In this document: positions 37,464-49,779 of the stretch, one piece after another
Position numbering within the stretch: position 1 is the stretch's first letter
How the letters are laid out: every line of letters starts with the position of its first letter
Origin: Chalara sp. BL73
Lineage: Eukaryota > Ascomycota > Leotiomycetes > Helotiales
DNA length: 64,000 nt
Direction of reading: 5' to 3'
Assembly (NCBI GenBank): GCA_918026815.1
Contig: CAKJVC010000061.1
Coordinates: 186,001-250,000 of the forward strand
Position numbers and translations under genes: made by a program
The notes under the pieces: generated by a model
Told to the model about the DNA's origin: nothing
The model's database searches: none
The model's input: the letters and a program-made list of their open reading frames with translations, nothing else

Positions 37464-38146
37464 GATTCGTATGCACTTATACCAATGCGCAATTCCGTCT
37501 ACAGCTTACCTGCAGTTCCGTTAGAGCACATGAGGCTGTTATCGACTTCGCCTAAGCCAAGGTCGTGCTATATGCCTTGCGTGAATGGTGAACATAGCCT
37601 TTCAGGGCTTGGATACGTGATGTCTCGCACTGAAGTGGGGTGAAGACGTTGAAGAACGCGCCTAAGGACTATTGAGGGAAGGCCCAGCGCATAGTATCCC
37701 ATGCGGTATCGGGAAGACTATTCAAGGAACTTGATACGGAATAGAGGTTATCAAAATGCTCTGGGGAAGTGGTCCCTGGACTGGTTCCTGAAAGGAGTTT
37801 TTTTGGCTCTTTGTCTCATGTTTAAAGTGGCCTCGAAGTGCGTACCTGGGGACGACAGGGTTGCATGCATGTCATCTGGTGTCCAGCCCACTTTAACACG
37901 TGGCGACCCAGCATTGAATGGCGTGGTCAAGCACTCAATCATGATAGAATACTCAGAAATGTCGCTGGTCAAGCTTCAATTACAGTGCAAAAACTTCAAA
38001 GCCATAAAAAGCTACCAAATGCCGAAGATGGAGTAGCTAAAGTATCAACGAATTCAGACCCATAGCATTTTAACTATTACACAACATCTACGGAATCTTA
38101 CAAGTGGCTAGCCAATCTAGCACCATTCTCCCTTCACAACTATAAT
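37464..38146. other. Intergenic, RasGAP promoter / RAT1 3' flank
   Basis: Both flanking genes are on the minus strand. Plus-strand open frames at 37.7-38.06 kb show no domain. No gene seen. Confidence 0.5.
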
Positions 38147-41100
38147 TCATCGCCGTCCTCCTCTGTATCCATTATCCCTACCTCTATATCGATCATTTCC
38201 ATGTTGGTATCCGCTATTTTGATAGCCATTACCACCACCACCACGATATGGATCGCCTCCACTACGACGACTATCCATGTTACCGTCGTATCCAGGAGGT
38301 CCACCATGTCCCGCTTGACTATGATATGAAGGAGGACCTCGTTGGTACCCAGGTGAGCCTTGTCCATAATTATTGTAGTTAGGTGGTGGTGGTGGTGGAC
38401 CACGCGCAAAGCCACCTGTACCAGGAGGGGGAGGCTGCCATGCTGGAGCTGAGTATTGGTAGGAGTTGTTTCTGTAGCTGTTGTGAGATACATAGGATGG
38501 CTGGTGGTTAGGCGCAGAATGGAAATGATCCGCTGGCGAGTAACTAAATGAGTTCCTTGCTCGGCCGTCTCCTTGCAAGGGAACTCCCCCATGACTGCGG
38601 CCACTTCTTGCTGCACGTCCTTTTGTCGCATCGATGTCAGCTGGATTGAGAGCTGGAGGAGGCAGCTTGACCCCTTTGATTAGCATTGATTTGTGGACAT
38701 GGGCGGACTTCGGCATGGAGTAATGAACGCTATATATTTTCATCAGTATACAGTATAAAAAATAAGTAGGATAGACATGACTTACTTGATGGAACGATCT
38801 TCATCAAGGCTCGGCATGCCACTTCTCTTGAGCGGAAAAGTCAAAGAATCATGAGGAAGATAATCTTCATTCTTCTCAACAATACCGGCCAGACCCTCAC
38901 TGAGCTTGGAACTGAGTTTGAATTGGGGCGGGCCTTGCAGTTTTGAATAGAAATTCGTTGCTATATGGTTGTAAAGACTCGTGTGAGCTTCTGCGACGAG
39001 TAAGATATCTCGGCCCACACCGTTGCGTGCAGCCTCTTCTGGTGATAAAAGTGGATATTTCTTAGCCATTGCATCAAGAAGACGCTGAGAATCAATGAAC
39101 GGCAGTAAAGCAACACCTTGCCAACTAAATTTCTTTCCGTTCAGGTCTACCACGAAGTCTTCTGGATAGAAGTCAATAATCTCACTGTCAGGATCCGTCA
39201 TCAAAGGATGGAAAACCTCGGGAATGGCTTGCCTGGATCCGGCAGGAAGAACGCCCATAAGTTGTTCGAATGGCCTGAAGACTCTACCCTTCTTGAAACT
39301 AATTTTCATGTCTTTAAGGTTTGAGAAATCCGCTGCAAAGGGAGCATAATGATAGGGATAATACCAGTCCCAGGAAGGACATCCCTGGAAATAGTACAGT
39401 AAAACCCATGCTAGGCCTTCAACATAGGCTCGTCCTACCTTGTGGCGAAACGCTATATCTGTTGGGTCAACACCAAACTTTTGTTCGTAATATCGATCAG
39501 CATACCCCTCGTCCCACAAGCGCACATTGTCGACCGGAGCCTCATCGGCAGGTGTTTGTGGAGTTCCGGGTTGAGGCGTGGTTCGACCAGGAGTTCCACT
39601 ATCTTCTTCCAAAGCGTCTGCCTTGCGCTTTCCGAGAGCGGAAGTAGGTGAATCTACGATACCTTTCACGTCCTCACCTGATGTGCCTTTAGATGCACCA
39701 TTGAGTTGGTCCTTTAGGGCTGCGGCTGCACTTTTATTTGCCATGTTGGCTCTAAAAACAGCGCCTCGATTTACCACCATATCGTGGGTCATGGTTTTGG
39801 CTTCTTTGGTGATATTACCAGGAGTGAAGAGAGGGAGGCCTGAGGGTGCATCGTTGTGGGACGGCCGGTTATTTTGTCTACCATTTGAAGGAGAATCTTG
39901 ATATCCGCCTCCGCGACCGCCACGTCCACCACGACTCCCGCGCCCTTCTTCCTGGAGCTTTCGTCTCTTTGCATTAGCTTCGCGCTTCTCTTCAGTTTGT
40001 CTTCTTCTGCGGAAAATGGCATCTTCTTGTTTGGCCAAGCCGTCAAGAATGAATTGCGCTCTTTCAAGATCGACGTGACCGTCTTTGGTCAAGTAACCGC
40101 CCATATGAGGCATATTGTCACGCCATATTGCAATGAGTGTATCAATACCATTTTCGCGAATTTCAAGACTAGGAAGATGAGGCAAGAAATCATTTCCAAC
40201 AAAGAAACACATGAAAACCCAGTCATCGATGGCTCTTTCGAGGTCAAAATTGAAAGGCTGGTCTCGAATGTGAAGCTCAGCTGCCAAGTACTCGCGAAGA
40301 ATTGAAACATGGAGCCAGATGAAGGGCTTGAGAGCAGGTGCGCTATCTTTCTCATCAAACTCCCCGTCCTTCACCTTGACTTCTCCAGTACATTCTCTTG
40401 CTTCATGACCAGCCTGACCACACAAGCGACAGGTCCGAGGTTTTGAATCCTGAGCAAAAACATCTTCTCTAAGAACACGGAAATGAGGCTCGTGAGTTGC
40501 TAATCCCAACATGATCAAATCGGCATCTAAGCCATAGATTACATGTCTTGTGTTAGGGTCATGCTCAGGGGATGAGCGTTGAGATCTGATGAACTCCATG
40601 ATCTTATGTTCACCCTCACCAGGAACTGTCGAATCTGAGATGATTACTTTCATCTTGGCCCAAGCCGGATCGGTGGTAAGTTTATATTTGATCCAATATC
40701 TCAAGCTCGCAGCCAAAATGTCCATAAATGGCGTACCTGGTGTAATTTCATTTGAGTCCCAGGCTTTAACCACCTCGGTTTCATGAATAGGGCCGCCTTG
40801 CGCCTTCAACATTTTGAGATGCTCTGCCTTTTCTTCTGCCTTCACTTTAGCATCCTGGACAGCACGAAACCGGCGAGAACGCTGTTGATTCATCTTGGCA
40901 CGCGGAGCGACGCCATCTATGGCAATCATCAGAAGCTTCCTTGGTCGTACCATTCTAACGACGCGTTCGGTATATTTGAAAATCTCCATCATCATCTCTT
41001 CCTCATCTTTAGGCGGAGGTCTATCTTCGGGATGTGAGCATGGGTGGACGATTCCATTCATGTCCAAGTATAAATTGTCGAATTCTTCACCATTTGGATT

Positions 41101-41282
41101 TGGGCCCCTGAAATCGATAGGAATCTCCTGGTCGTCGATCACAGTTGGTTGTTCTTCAATTACGGGGGACACAATCTTAGGATACTAGACGAGGTCAAGG
41201 TCAGCAAGATGTATACACGGATTTCTATGGCAAGAGTAACTACCTTCTGGCTGAGCCAACGGAACAGCGCAGGAACTCCCAT
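38147..41282 (-). CDS. RAT1: 5'-3' exoribonuclease 2 (Rat1/Xrn2)
   Basis: Nuclear exonuclease that degrades 5'-monophosphate RNA, trims rRNA and snoRNA, and promotes RNA polymerase II termination. Exons on the minus strand: 41282-41244, 41184-38786, 38729-38147; 1006 aa. The 13-residue first exon (MGVPALFRWLSQK) joins to YPKIVSPV as in all Xrn2 proteins. Catalytic acidic residues lie in LYLDMNGIVHPC, AIDGVAPRAKMNQQRSRRF, SDSTVPGEGEHKIM and YGLDADLIMLGL. A CCHC zinc knuckle (CRLCGQAGHEAREC) near residue 270 separates Rat1 from Xrn1. The tail is rich in RGG/PPGG-type repeats. The start codon is 748 bp from the divergent USO1 start. Confidence 0.97.
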
Positions 41283-42030
41283 TGTGGCAGAGATGTGCGA
41301 GCTGTAGAGGAATCGCAGTAAGTTCAGGCAGCAAAGACCGAAAAGTGAGCGTACTAAGGTTTGCGACGAAGGAATTGAACAAGGCAACGAAGCACATACA
41401 AAGAGAGAACTATGCGCAAACAATCATGCACGCTTGGACGTTTGCGATTGATGATGACCTTCTCACGTTGAAGCCTTTGTCGTCAAGTATGAATTGGGAG
41501 AAAGAAAGTATTCATGTCTCGATTTGGCAATTATGAATTATGGGGCGCGGCAGCCTCACCGGCAAAAAGATATTCCGAAAGGTAACCTACTAATTTCTAG
41601 GCAAGGCGAGGCTCAAGGCCAAATATAACTTAATCTCTTGAGCCCCAATATTTTCACCAGAAGTTCTAGCTTCATTGCCATTTATTCATAGAATCCAAGT
41701 AAGTGGTTATTATCAATCACCATAGAATTTTTTTCCCAGACATCGACTAGTTAGTTGTAAGCCGATTCAATAGTTAATCCAAGAAAGTCTGAAGACCAAT
41801 GGCAAGAAAGGCTAATTGCATGTATATTGTACAAGCATAGGCTCAACTTTCTTTCACTTGCAATCATTGCAAGCCCGAAAAAACACCTGGAAACAGGGAT
41901 AGACCATGGGTAAACCGCTGACTATCTTCTCAGGTGTTCATGATATGCGGTGCCACATAACGAAGATACCAGTATGAATTTCAGTATACATCCCATATCT
42001 GGCGAACACCCTTAATCCCTTTCCAAAGCT
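41283..42030. promoter_or_regulatory. Divergent intergenic region RAT1 / USO1
   Basis: 748 bp separate the two start codons and should hold both promoters. I see no small gene or repeat in it and no motif I can assign. Confidence 0.45.
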
Positions 42031-45008
42031 ATGTTCGCAACACCTGTAAAGCTGCAGTCAGCAGCTGACACGATTTCAACTCTTTCATCCCGTCTGACAT
42101 CCTCAACTCTCCTCGAAGACCGGCGTGCAGCTATCCTAGGGCTACGAAGTTTCGCGAAAGACTACCCGGCCTCAGTCGCGTCGGAAGCCCTTAGAGGCTT
42201 GATAGGATGTCTAAGTAAAGACGGAGAAGATGTCGATACAGTGAAGCTTGTGTTGGAAACACTCTTGATGCTTTTCAATCCAAACGAGAACAGCCCTGAG
42301 GCATCAGAGCAGATTGCACTCTGGCTCGCGGATGAGTTTACTCAGCGGCAGGATAATATAACTTTGCTGCTCAATTTTCTGGATGCAAATGACTTCTATC
42401 CACGTCTATACGCGTTGCAACTGCTTTCTGCAATTCTGGCGCTGCGAACTGAAAGGACAGAATCATGCATATTCACTGCGCCTTTGGGTATATCTCGTTT
42501 AGTAGCAATTTTGGATGACCAGAGAGATCCTATACGTAATGAAGGCCTCTCGCTCCTAACCTACCTCACGCCAAACTCAGCCGATCTTCAGAAGCTTGTT
42601 GCCTTCGAGAATGCATTTGACCGAATTTTCCATATCATTCGGCTTGAAGGTTCACTTCGAGAAGGAGGACGGGTGGTCGAGGATTGTTTGATATTACTCG
42701 CAAATCTTCTACGACTTAACGTCTCAAATCAATCCTACTTTAGGGAGGATGGATCGGTTCCGAGACTGGCAAGCTTGTTAAATGATGCCATTGTTGATGA
42801 GGGCCTAGACGAGGATGCTGAATGGGCAAAAGTTCAAAAAAATAGGAACATATATGCTCTTCTTGCCGTAATAAGGCTGTTTCTAGTTACTGGAGGCCAA
42901 GGGACGCATGCTAATCAGACATCTTTCTGGCGCCATGGCGTGTTGGTTCAGGTTTTACAACTAGCATTTAATCGTTCTACGGAGATGCAAATAAAGGCTG
43001 AGGTAAGCAGACACTTTGTCACTGCACGATGCATTTGATCTAATTGATACCTAGGCCTTGACTACATGTGCAGATTTGATTTGTGGAAATCAAAGCATTC
43101 AAGAGGCGTTTGCGCAGTTGCAGGTCACTTCAGTTTTAGATGAGCCATTAGTGGACGGCAATGATTCTCCTCACCCGAATGGCATTCCGAAAGTCTACGT
43201 AATTGATGGCCTGCTCGATCTTACCCTCAGTGTACCTTTGGTAGCAGCTTTTGATTCTAGGCTCGCAGCTTGCGAGTGTATAAAAGCCTATTTCTTTAAT
43301 CATGCTGGCATACGAAAGCACTTTCTCCGCCGAGCTATCGAAGGCCATGCATCTGGTGCTGATGAAACAGCAAACGTTTTGACCACATTATTGCAACCCA
43401 TAGATGCGCAAGCTTCTGGTGACCCTTATCGATACTGGTTTGCGGCTGTCATCTTGTTCCATCTCATATTTGAAAACTCTGTTGCTAAGAATCTAGCTAT
43501 GAGTGTTGCGGAAGGTGATTCATCAAATGGCGAAGAGGTGGTTACTTGTATTCAGACTATCACGGCTAATCTAGTCATTGGGGTCCAGAAAAGTGCCGAC
43601 GAACGGGTTCTCATCGCCTATCTCATGTTGCTATGCGGTTGGCTATTTGAGGACCCAGATGCTGTAAATGACTTCCTAGGTGAAGGCAGCAATCTTCATA
43701 GTCTTGTCCAAGCGGTAGTGCAAAACAGTGGAGATGGAATCATCGTACCAGGATTATGTGCGATACTACTTGGCATAGTCTACGAGTTCTCAACCAAAGA
43801 CTCTCCTGTTCCAAGAGCTACTATTCATCCGATCTTAGTATCTCAGCTTGGGAGGGACCAATACATCGATCGTCTGACAAAGTTGAGGGCGCATTCGATG
43901 TTGAGAGAATTTGAAGTCCTCCCTCAGAAGCTTAGCTCGGTATCAGTAGGTGGGCTCCCGGAAGTATTCTTTGATAAGTCATTTGTCGAGTTTTTAAAAG
44001 ACAACTATAGTCGCTTGCTACGTGCAATCGATCGTGATCCTGGAATGGAGGTCCCAGTTATTGCAAATGGCATCCAGAAGGGTATATCACGTGAAATGGT
44101 TGATTCTCTACGATCACAGCTCGAAGAGAAGGGAAAGGCGCTTGAGAAGTCCGAAGAGGAAATCATATCGTATCAAAGACAACTCGGACAAGAGCAGGCA
44201 GATAATCGCCGGGCGAAAGAAACGGCAGCGGTGGAGCTATCTAGAATTAGGAATATCAATGATATGTTGCAGCGCCACCATGAAGAAGAGCTAAAGTAAG
44301 TGCCGCATTAGAGGATTATATTGGAAGGCTAATTGGCGTAGCAAACTTCGTGCAGAACAGAATAAGCTCATCCTGGATCATCAAAGGCATCTCGAAAATG
44401 TGCAGGCTGAGCAAAATAAACTTATTCAGGATCACCAAAGACAATTGGAGCATGTGCAGAAGACTGCCGAAGCCAACGCCGATCGCTCTGGAAGACGTAT
44501 GGAGGCTGAAATTGCTGATCTACAACGCAATTTAAGCAAGCTAGAGGCTGATTTATCAAAAGTTCGTCGGGAGTCTCCGTTCCCTTGTCTAACTAACTTC
44601 ATTTAGGCGAACAAAAACCATATCCAAGACCTTCAGACTGCGCACGAGGAGTATACAGCGAAGACCAATGAGCAGTCAGCACGGCTGCAGCGAGCTGAAG
44701 AAAAGTCTAAAGAATTCAAAGCCAGAAGCGATGCAGCGGATGAAAAAGTGACGAAGATTGAGTTGTCACTGGCCAGAAAAGAAGCAGAAAGAACGGCAGC
44801 TCAGGCCGAACTCGATGACCTTCTAATGGTGTTTGGCGATCTGGAGGATAAGTGCACAAGATACAAAGAGCAACTCAAAGAGCTAGGAGAGACGGTATCT
44901 GATGTCGAGGATGAGGACGATGGTGAAGAGGATGAGGACGAAGGAGAGGATGAGCAAGAACAAACTAATAGAAACCATGGGAAAGAAGACGAAGATGATG
45001 TTGATTAG
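42031..45008 (+). CDS. USO1: Vesicle tethering factor Uso1 (p115 homologue)
   Basis: Long coiled-coil tether that docks ER-derived vesicles at the Golgi. Exons 42031-43002, 43055-44295, 44342-44561, 44607-45008; 944 aa. The N-terminal two-thirds is the armadillo-like globular head (LLEDRRAAILGLRSFAKDYP, ETLLMLFNPNE, ALWLADEFTQRQDN). A coiled-coil tail starts near residue 690 (LRSQLEEKGKALEKSEEEI), and the chain ends in a very acidic tail (DVEDEDDGEEDEDEGEDE), as in the p115 family. The tail is far shorter than that of budding yeast Uso1 and closer to p115. It contains a tandem duplication at 44352-44459. The last intron uses an unusual donor, GTTCGT. Confidence 0.94.
44352..44459 (+). repeat. 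Tandem 54-bp duplication inside USO1 coiled coil
   Basis: Two adjacent 54-bp units, 44352-44405 and 44406-44459, encode AEQNKLILDHQRHLENVQ and AEQNKLIQDHQRQLEHVQ. They are in frame, so the coiled coil is lengthened by 18 residues. DNA divergence is mainly at third positions. Confidence 0.92.
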
Positions 45009-45382
45009 CGACATTGATTTGTACTATACATGCTATGAATTTAGCGCCCTGACATTTGTATGATAGTAACAATAAAATATATTTAACTAGATCAACCAAA
45101 TGAAGATTCCAGCAAAACAAATAAAATGCAGCGGGGAGCGTGGTCATAGGTCAGCCTTGTCAAGGGGGACAGCCTCGTGGTGGGGTAATTCTAACATGCG
45201 TGACTCCTCCAAATTTGTGTGGTTGAGTCAATCATCTGCTTTAAACAACTTGAACACTGCTGAAGTCCGCTATTCCTCCCAAAGGTTCCAGAATATACCT
45301 AACCAACTTAGTATATTGGACCTATTGCGCTCAATAATCACCAGAGAGGCTCCCTTGCCTCATCCTGACCCGCTACCTAACC
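45009..45382. other. Intergenic USO1 - IleRS
   Basis: 374 bp holding the USO1 3' UTR (an AATAAA lies near 45071) and the promoter of the next plus-strand gene. Confidence 0.5.
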
Positions 45383-48300
45383 ATGGCTATCAATTTTCCC
45401 AAGGAGGAGGAGAATGTTTTGGCGCGGTGGAAAGAGATTAGTGCTTTTGAGAGACAAATCGAACTCTCCGATGGTCGGCCACTCTATACATTTTACGATG
45501 GTCCTCCATTTGCCACGTAAGACGGCTCCTCGAGCCAAGCATACCATGGTCCAAGACAAAAGCTAACAGTTCAACTTAGAGGTCTTCCCCACTATGGCCA
45601 TCTGCTTGCAAGCACCATCAAGGATATTATTCCACGATATTGGTCTATGAAGGGCTATCATGTAGAGAGACGCTTCGGTTGGGATACACATGGGCTGCCA
45701 ATTGAGCACGAAATTGACAAGAAGTTGGGAATCTCAGGAAGAGAGGCGGTGATGAAGCTGGGCCTTGAAAAGTACAATTCAGAATGTCGAGCGATTGTAA
45801 TGAGATATTCTACAGAATGGAGAACTACCATTGATCGATTAGGCAGGTGGATCGACTTCGATAATGACTACAAGGTAAGTTCATTCGTTTGGCTGGTTTG
45901 ACATGCACAGGCTGAGAATTATGGCAGACTATGGATCCTACCTTCATGGAATCATGCTGGTGGGTATTCAAAGCAATCTTTGACAAAGGGCAAGTATATC
46001 AAGGTTATAGAGTGATGCCATACTCGACAGTTCTTACAACAGCCCTTAGTAATTTCGAGGCCAATCAAAATTACCAGGATATTACAGATCCTGCGGTTAT
46101 TGTATCATTTCCTCTACTGGAAGACCCCTCAACAAGCCTTCTTGCATGGACAACAACTCCATGGACACTACCTTCACATACTGGACTAGCAGCGCACCCG
46201 GATTTTGAATATATTAAAATTCACGATGAGGCGTCGGGCAAAAATTACATTTTATTGGAGAAGCTCCTGACTACACTATACAAAGATCCGAAGAAGGCAA
46301 AATTCAAGGTCCTCGAGAAGGTCAAGGGCAGTGATATGCTTGGGTGGAAATATGAGCCATTGTTCGATTATTTCTATGAGAAATTTAAGGACCATGGTTT
46401 CAGAGTTCTCAACGCCAAATATGTCACTGATGATAGTGGTGTGGGCATTGTTCACCAGGCGCCCGCTTTTGGCGAGGAGGATTATAGTGTTGCTGTGGAA
46501 GCTGGAGTTATCAATGAGCAACGTCCACCACCGAATCCGGTCGATGAACGTGGCATATTTACCGAAGAAGTTCGAGACTTTGCTGGATTGCACGTCAAAG
46601 CCGCTGACAAGGCCATTATCAAACACCTGAAAGGAATAGGAAGATTAGTTGTCGAATCACAGATTAGACATAGTTATCCCATGTGTCCACGGTCAGATAC
46701 CCCTTTGATCTATCGTGCTGTTCCCTCATGGTTCATTAAGATCCCTGATATCATCGAGCCGATGCTGGAAAATATCAAAGGTTCGCACTGGGTGCCATCG
46801 TTTGTCAAGGAGAAGCGATTTGCAAGCTGGATTTCAAACGCACGAGATTGGAATGTCTCGCGTAACAGGTACTGGGGCACACCTATTCCTCTGTGGGTCA
46901 GTGATGACTTGGAAGAAAAGGTCTGCATCGGAAGTATTGCAGAACTGAAAGAGCTTAGTGGTTATACTGGCGAGATTACCGACCTTCACCGTGATAAAAT
47001 TGACCATATTACCATTCCTAGTAAGATGGGAAAGGGTCAACTGAAGCGGGTTGAAGAAGTGTTCGATTGTTGGTTTGAGTCTGGTAGTATGCCTTATGCT
47101 AGTCAGCACTATCCCTTTGAGAACAAGGAGAAGTTTGAAAGGGCGTTCCCTGGTGACTTCATTGCCGAGGGTCTGGACCAGACAAGAGGTTGGTTCTATA
47201 CACTTCTTGTTCTTGGTACTCATTTGTTTGGAGTTTCACCCTTCAAGAACTGTGTCGTGAATGGTATAGTGCTTGCTGAGGATGGTAAAAAGATGTCAAA
47301 GCGACTCAAAAACTACCCAGATCCAGCTGGCGTGATGAGCAAATTTGGATCAGATGCGTTGAGGCTATATTTGATCAATTCCCCGGTTGTCCGTGCCGAG
47401 CCATTACGATTTAAGGAAGATGGTGTAAAAGAGGTGGTAGCTAAGGTTCTATTGCCATTATGGAATAGCTATAAGTTTTTTGAAGGTCAAGTTGCTCTTT
47501 TGGAGAAGATCGAAGGTGTCAAATACTGTTTCGATCCTGCAGCTGAAGCCACGAACACGAATGTCATGGATAGATGGATCCTTGCAAGTTGTCAAAGTTT
47601 GCTTAAGTTTGTGAATGAAGAGATGGCTGGTGAGTTAGAAGCCTTGATGCATGTGGGGAGAGCTGAAAATATTTTTAGGGTATCGTCTATACACTGTTGT
47701 GCCACGGCTCTTAGACCTTATTGATAATACCACCAACTGGTATATTCGATTCAACAGAAAGCGGCTAAAGGGTGAACTTGGCTTGCATGATACGCAACAT
47801 GCGCTGAACACCCTTTTTGAAGTTCTCTTTACCTTGACAAGGGGACTAGCACCATTCACGCCCTTCATAACCGAGACAATTTACCAGCGGCTACTTCCCT
47901 TCATCCCTCAAAATTTGCAAGGTGCTGACTCAAGGAGCGTTCACTTCCTTTCATTCCCAGATGTTAGGGAGGAACTTTTTGACGCAGAAGTTGAGCGGCG
48001 AGTTGGCCGTATGCAGCGAGTCATTGAGTTGGCCAGAGTATCGAGAGAGCGACGTACTGTCGGTCTTAAGACACCACTCAAGTCTCTGGTGGTCATTCAT
48101 CCTGATCCGGTATTTCTTGAAGACGTTCGGTCATTAGAAGGGTATATTACGGAAGAACTTAACATCCGAGACCTTGTCCTATCGTCCGATGAGGCCAAAT
48201 ACAACGTGCAGTACAGTGTTAATGCTGATTGGCCTGTGCTGGGGAAGAAGCTGAAAAAGGATGTGCAGAAGGTGAAAAAGGCACTTCCAGGTCTAACGAG

Positions 48301-48787
48301 CGATGAAGTCCACCAGTATGTACTGCAAAAAACCATCGACGTGGCTGGTATTAAACTCGAGGAGGGTGACTTGGTTGTCAAGCGAGGCCTCAAGGACGAT
48401 GAAGCGTCACAATTCCTCGAGACAAATACAGACCAAGAGGTATTGACTATCTTGGACGTTCAGCTGTATGCTGAGTTGGCCGATGAGGGTCTGGCACGGG
48501 AGATCATCAATCGTGTTCAGCGGCTTAGAAAGAAGGCAGGTCTGCAGCCGACAGATGACGTGAAGATGGAATACAAAGTGTTATCGGATCCTAAGGAGAT
48601 TGGCCTTGCAAACGCTTTTACAACACAAGCTACAACTATTGAGAAGGCACTCCGGAGACCAATTGATCACCACATTGTTACACACGTTGAGGGAAGGATT
48701 CCAGACAAGCCTGAAGAAAATGTCATCCTGGAGGAGGAACAAGATATCCAAGATGCAGTGTTCTTGCTTAGATTGCTGAAGCTATAA
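45383..48787 (+). CDS. ILS1: Isoleucyl-tRNA synthetase, cytoplasmic
   Basis: Charges tRNA-Ile in the cytosol. Exons 45383-45516, 45580-45874, 45928-47629, 47679-48787; 1079 aa, the usual length for the eukaryotic cytosolic enzyme. Class I signatures are the HIGH motif variant LPHYGHLLA just after intron 1 and the KMSKR loop ([14 protein letters not shown]). [13 protein letters not shown] and [19 protein letters not shown] [16 protein letters not shown] belong to the CP1 editing domain; the anticodon-binding region ([17 protein letters not shown]) follows intron 3. Start [19 protein letters not shown] matches the family and there is no mitochondrial leader. Intron 3 (49 bp) carries an early TAG, so the gene seems split if read without splicing. 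Confidence 0.97.
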
Positions 48788-49150
48788 ACGTGGTGCAGAT
48801 TTTACTAGGTTAAAAAAAATTAAAAAATATAGAAGTTATGTGTTTGCAGCTAGACGAAATAAAAGCCTTCTGCCTCTTCTGAGTCCTTCAGCCATTGATA
48901 TGGATAGAGTGCTTAGTAGCAATGCAATTCAGGTATTTGCGGAGAGACAATGATTCTGGGTTGTGAAATCGAGTACTACTAAGATTTGATTTTGACCCAA
49001 GGCATTTCCTAGGGTCCGTGACCCAGATAGCTCAGTTGGTCGCTAATGACGCCCATTCCGAGAAATACTCGAGTATGGCTCATTTTAATACCCTCATTCT
49101 TCGGTTCGGTCATACTCCATGTACCACTCCACACTAAGGAGAGATAGAGC
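48788..49150. other. Intergenic between convergent genes
   Basis: Holds the 3' UTR of ILS1 (A-rich at 48815-48832) and the 3' flank of the twin-CX9C gene. A tRNA-like box near 49030 is discussed under rejected items. Confidence 0.5.
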
Positions 49151-49438
49151 TCATCCTTTCTTCGCAGCAGCCTGTAAACAGATCAACCATCAACTCGGAC
49201 GCACGGAGTAACAATCTTACCAGATAGCAATTCTTTAATCTTAGGAACTCGGTTAGACATTTGTCCTTGTAAACAGCATTGTAATCTGCCATGATACATT
49301 GTCCATAGATTGAAAGCTGTGATCCGACTTGGTAAGCAGTGATGAGATTTTATTGGTATTTTGGACGATTTGTACCTCAGTTGAGCATTGGCCGACAGCC
49401 TTCCCAAATTTCTCGATTGGCCGCGTTCGACCAGGCAT
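49151..49438 (-). CDS. Twin-CX9C mitochondrial protein, NDUFAF8-like complex I assembly factor
   Basis: Tiny gene of three exons on the minus strand: 49438-49376, 49316-49221, 49171-49151 (introns 59 and 49 bp); 59 aa. All junctions are phase 0 with good GT-AG ends. The protein begins MPGRTRPIEKFGKAVGQC and has two CX9C pairs, CSTELSIYGQC and CLTEFLRLKNC, joined by IMADYNAVYKDK, and ends AAAKKG. Such CHCH proteins are imported and oxidised through Mia40 into the mitochondrial intermembrane space. The layout (two CX9C, YGxC, K.C..EF..LK.C) resembles NDUFAF8, which stabilises NDUFAF5 during complex I assembly; that specific assignment is inference. No single exon is long enough to appear as a convincing open frame. 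It is divergent from SFI1. Confidence 0.85.
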
Positions 49439-49779
49439 TCTTGTTCGGTCTATGGAGAGCGTTTGATCTCTTAGATTGTGAATTCATGGTATCGAATCAG
49501 TTCTATATCATTATATAATCCAATACTAAGCAGCGGAACCTAGCGCTTGATTGGTCGATGCTTAACACGCGAGGACAGGCGATCGCGTCGTTTCCCAGCC
49601 TCGCGCCTTGCTTTAAGCCAAAGAAAACAACAAGTACCTCAATATCACCTCTTCTACGTCCCCACCTTCACTCCCCGCCTGCTTTCGTTGTTCGAATATT
49701 TTGATGCATATTCATCATGCAATATCGCCTATACCCCAATTACTATCGCAGTACGCCTTATGACTTCGATTAGGCGCTC
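49439..49779. promoter_or_regulatory. Divergent intergenic region, twin-CX9C gene / SFI1
   Basis: 341 bp between the two start codons; presumed shared promoter region. An open plus-strand frame crosses it but overlaps SFI1 in another frame and is a shadow. Confidence 0.4.

Noticed and set aside
37380..37470. A perfect-looking tRNA B-box (GGTTCGAGTCC) with a partial A-box-like stretch
   Set aside because: The stems do not pair, and the same bases on the minus strand encode the first exon of the RasGAP (MNGDSNLVVSLVDRL) with a good GTGAGT donor.
49022..49115. tRNA-like A-box TAGCTCAGTTGG followed by GGTTCGGTC
   Set aside because: The D-stem has no partner GAGC, the T-stem does not pair and no acceptor stem is found; at best a decayed tRNA fragment.
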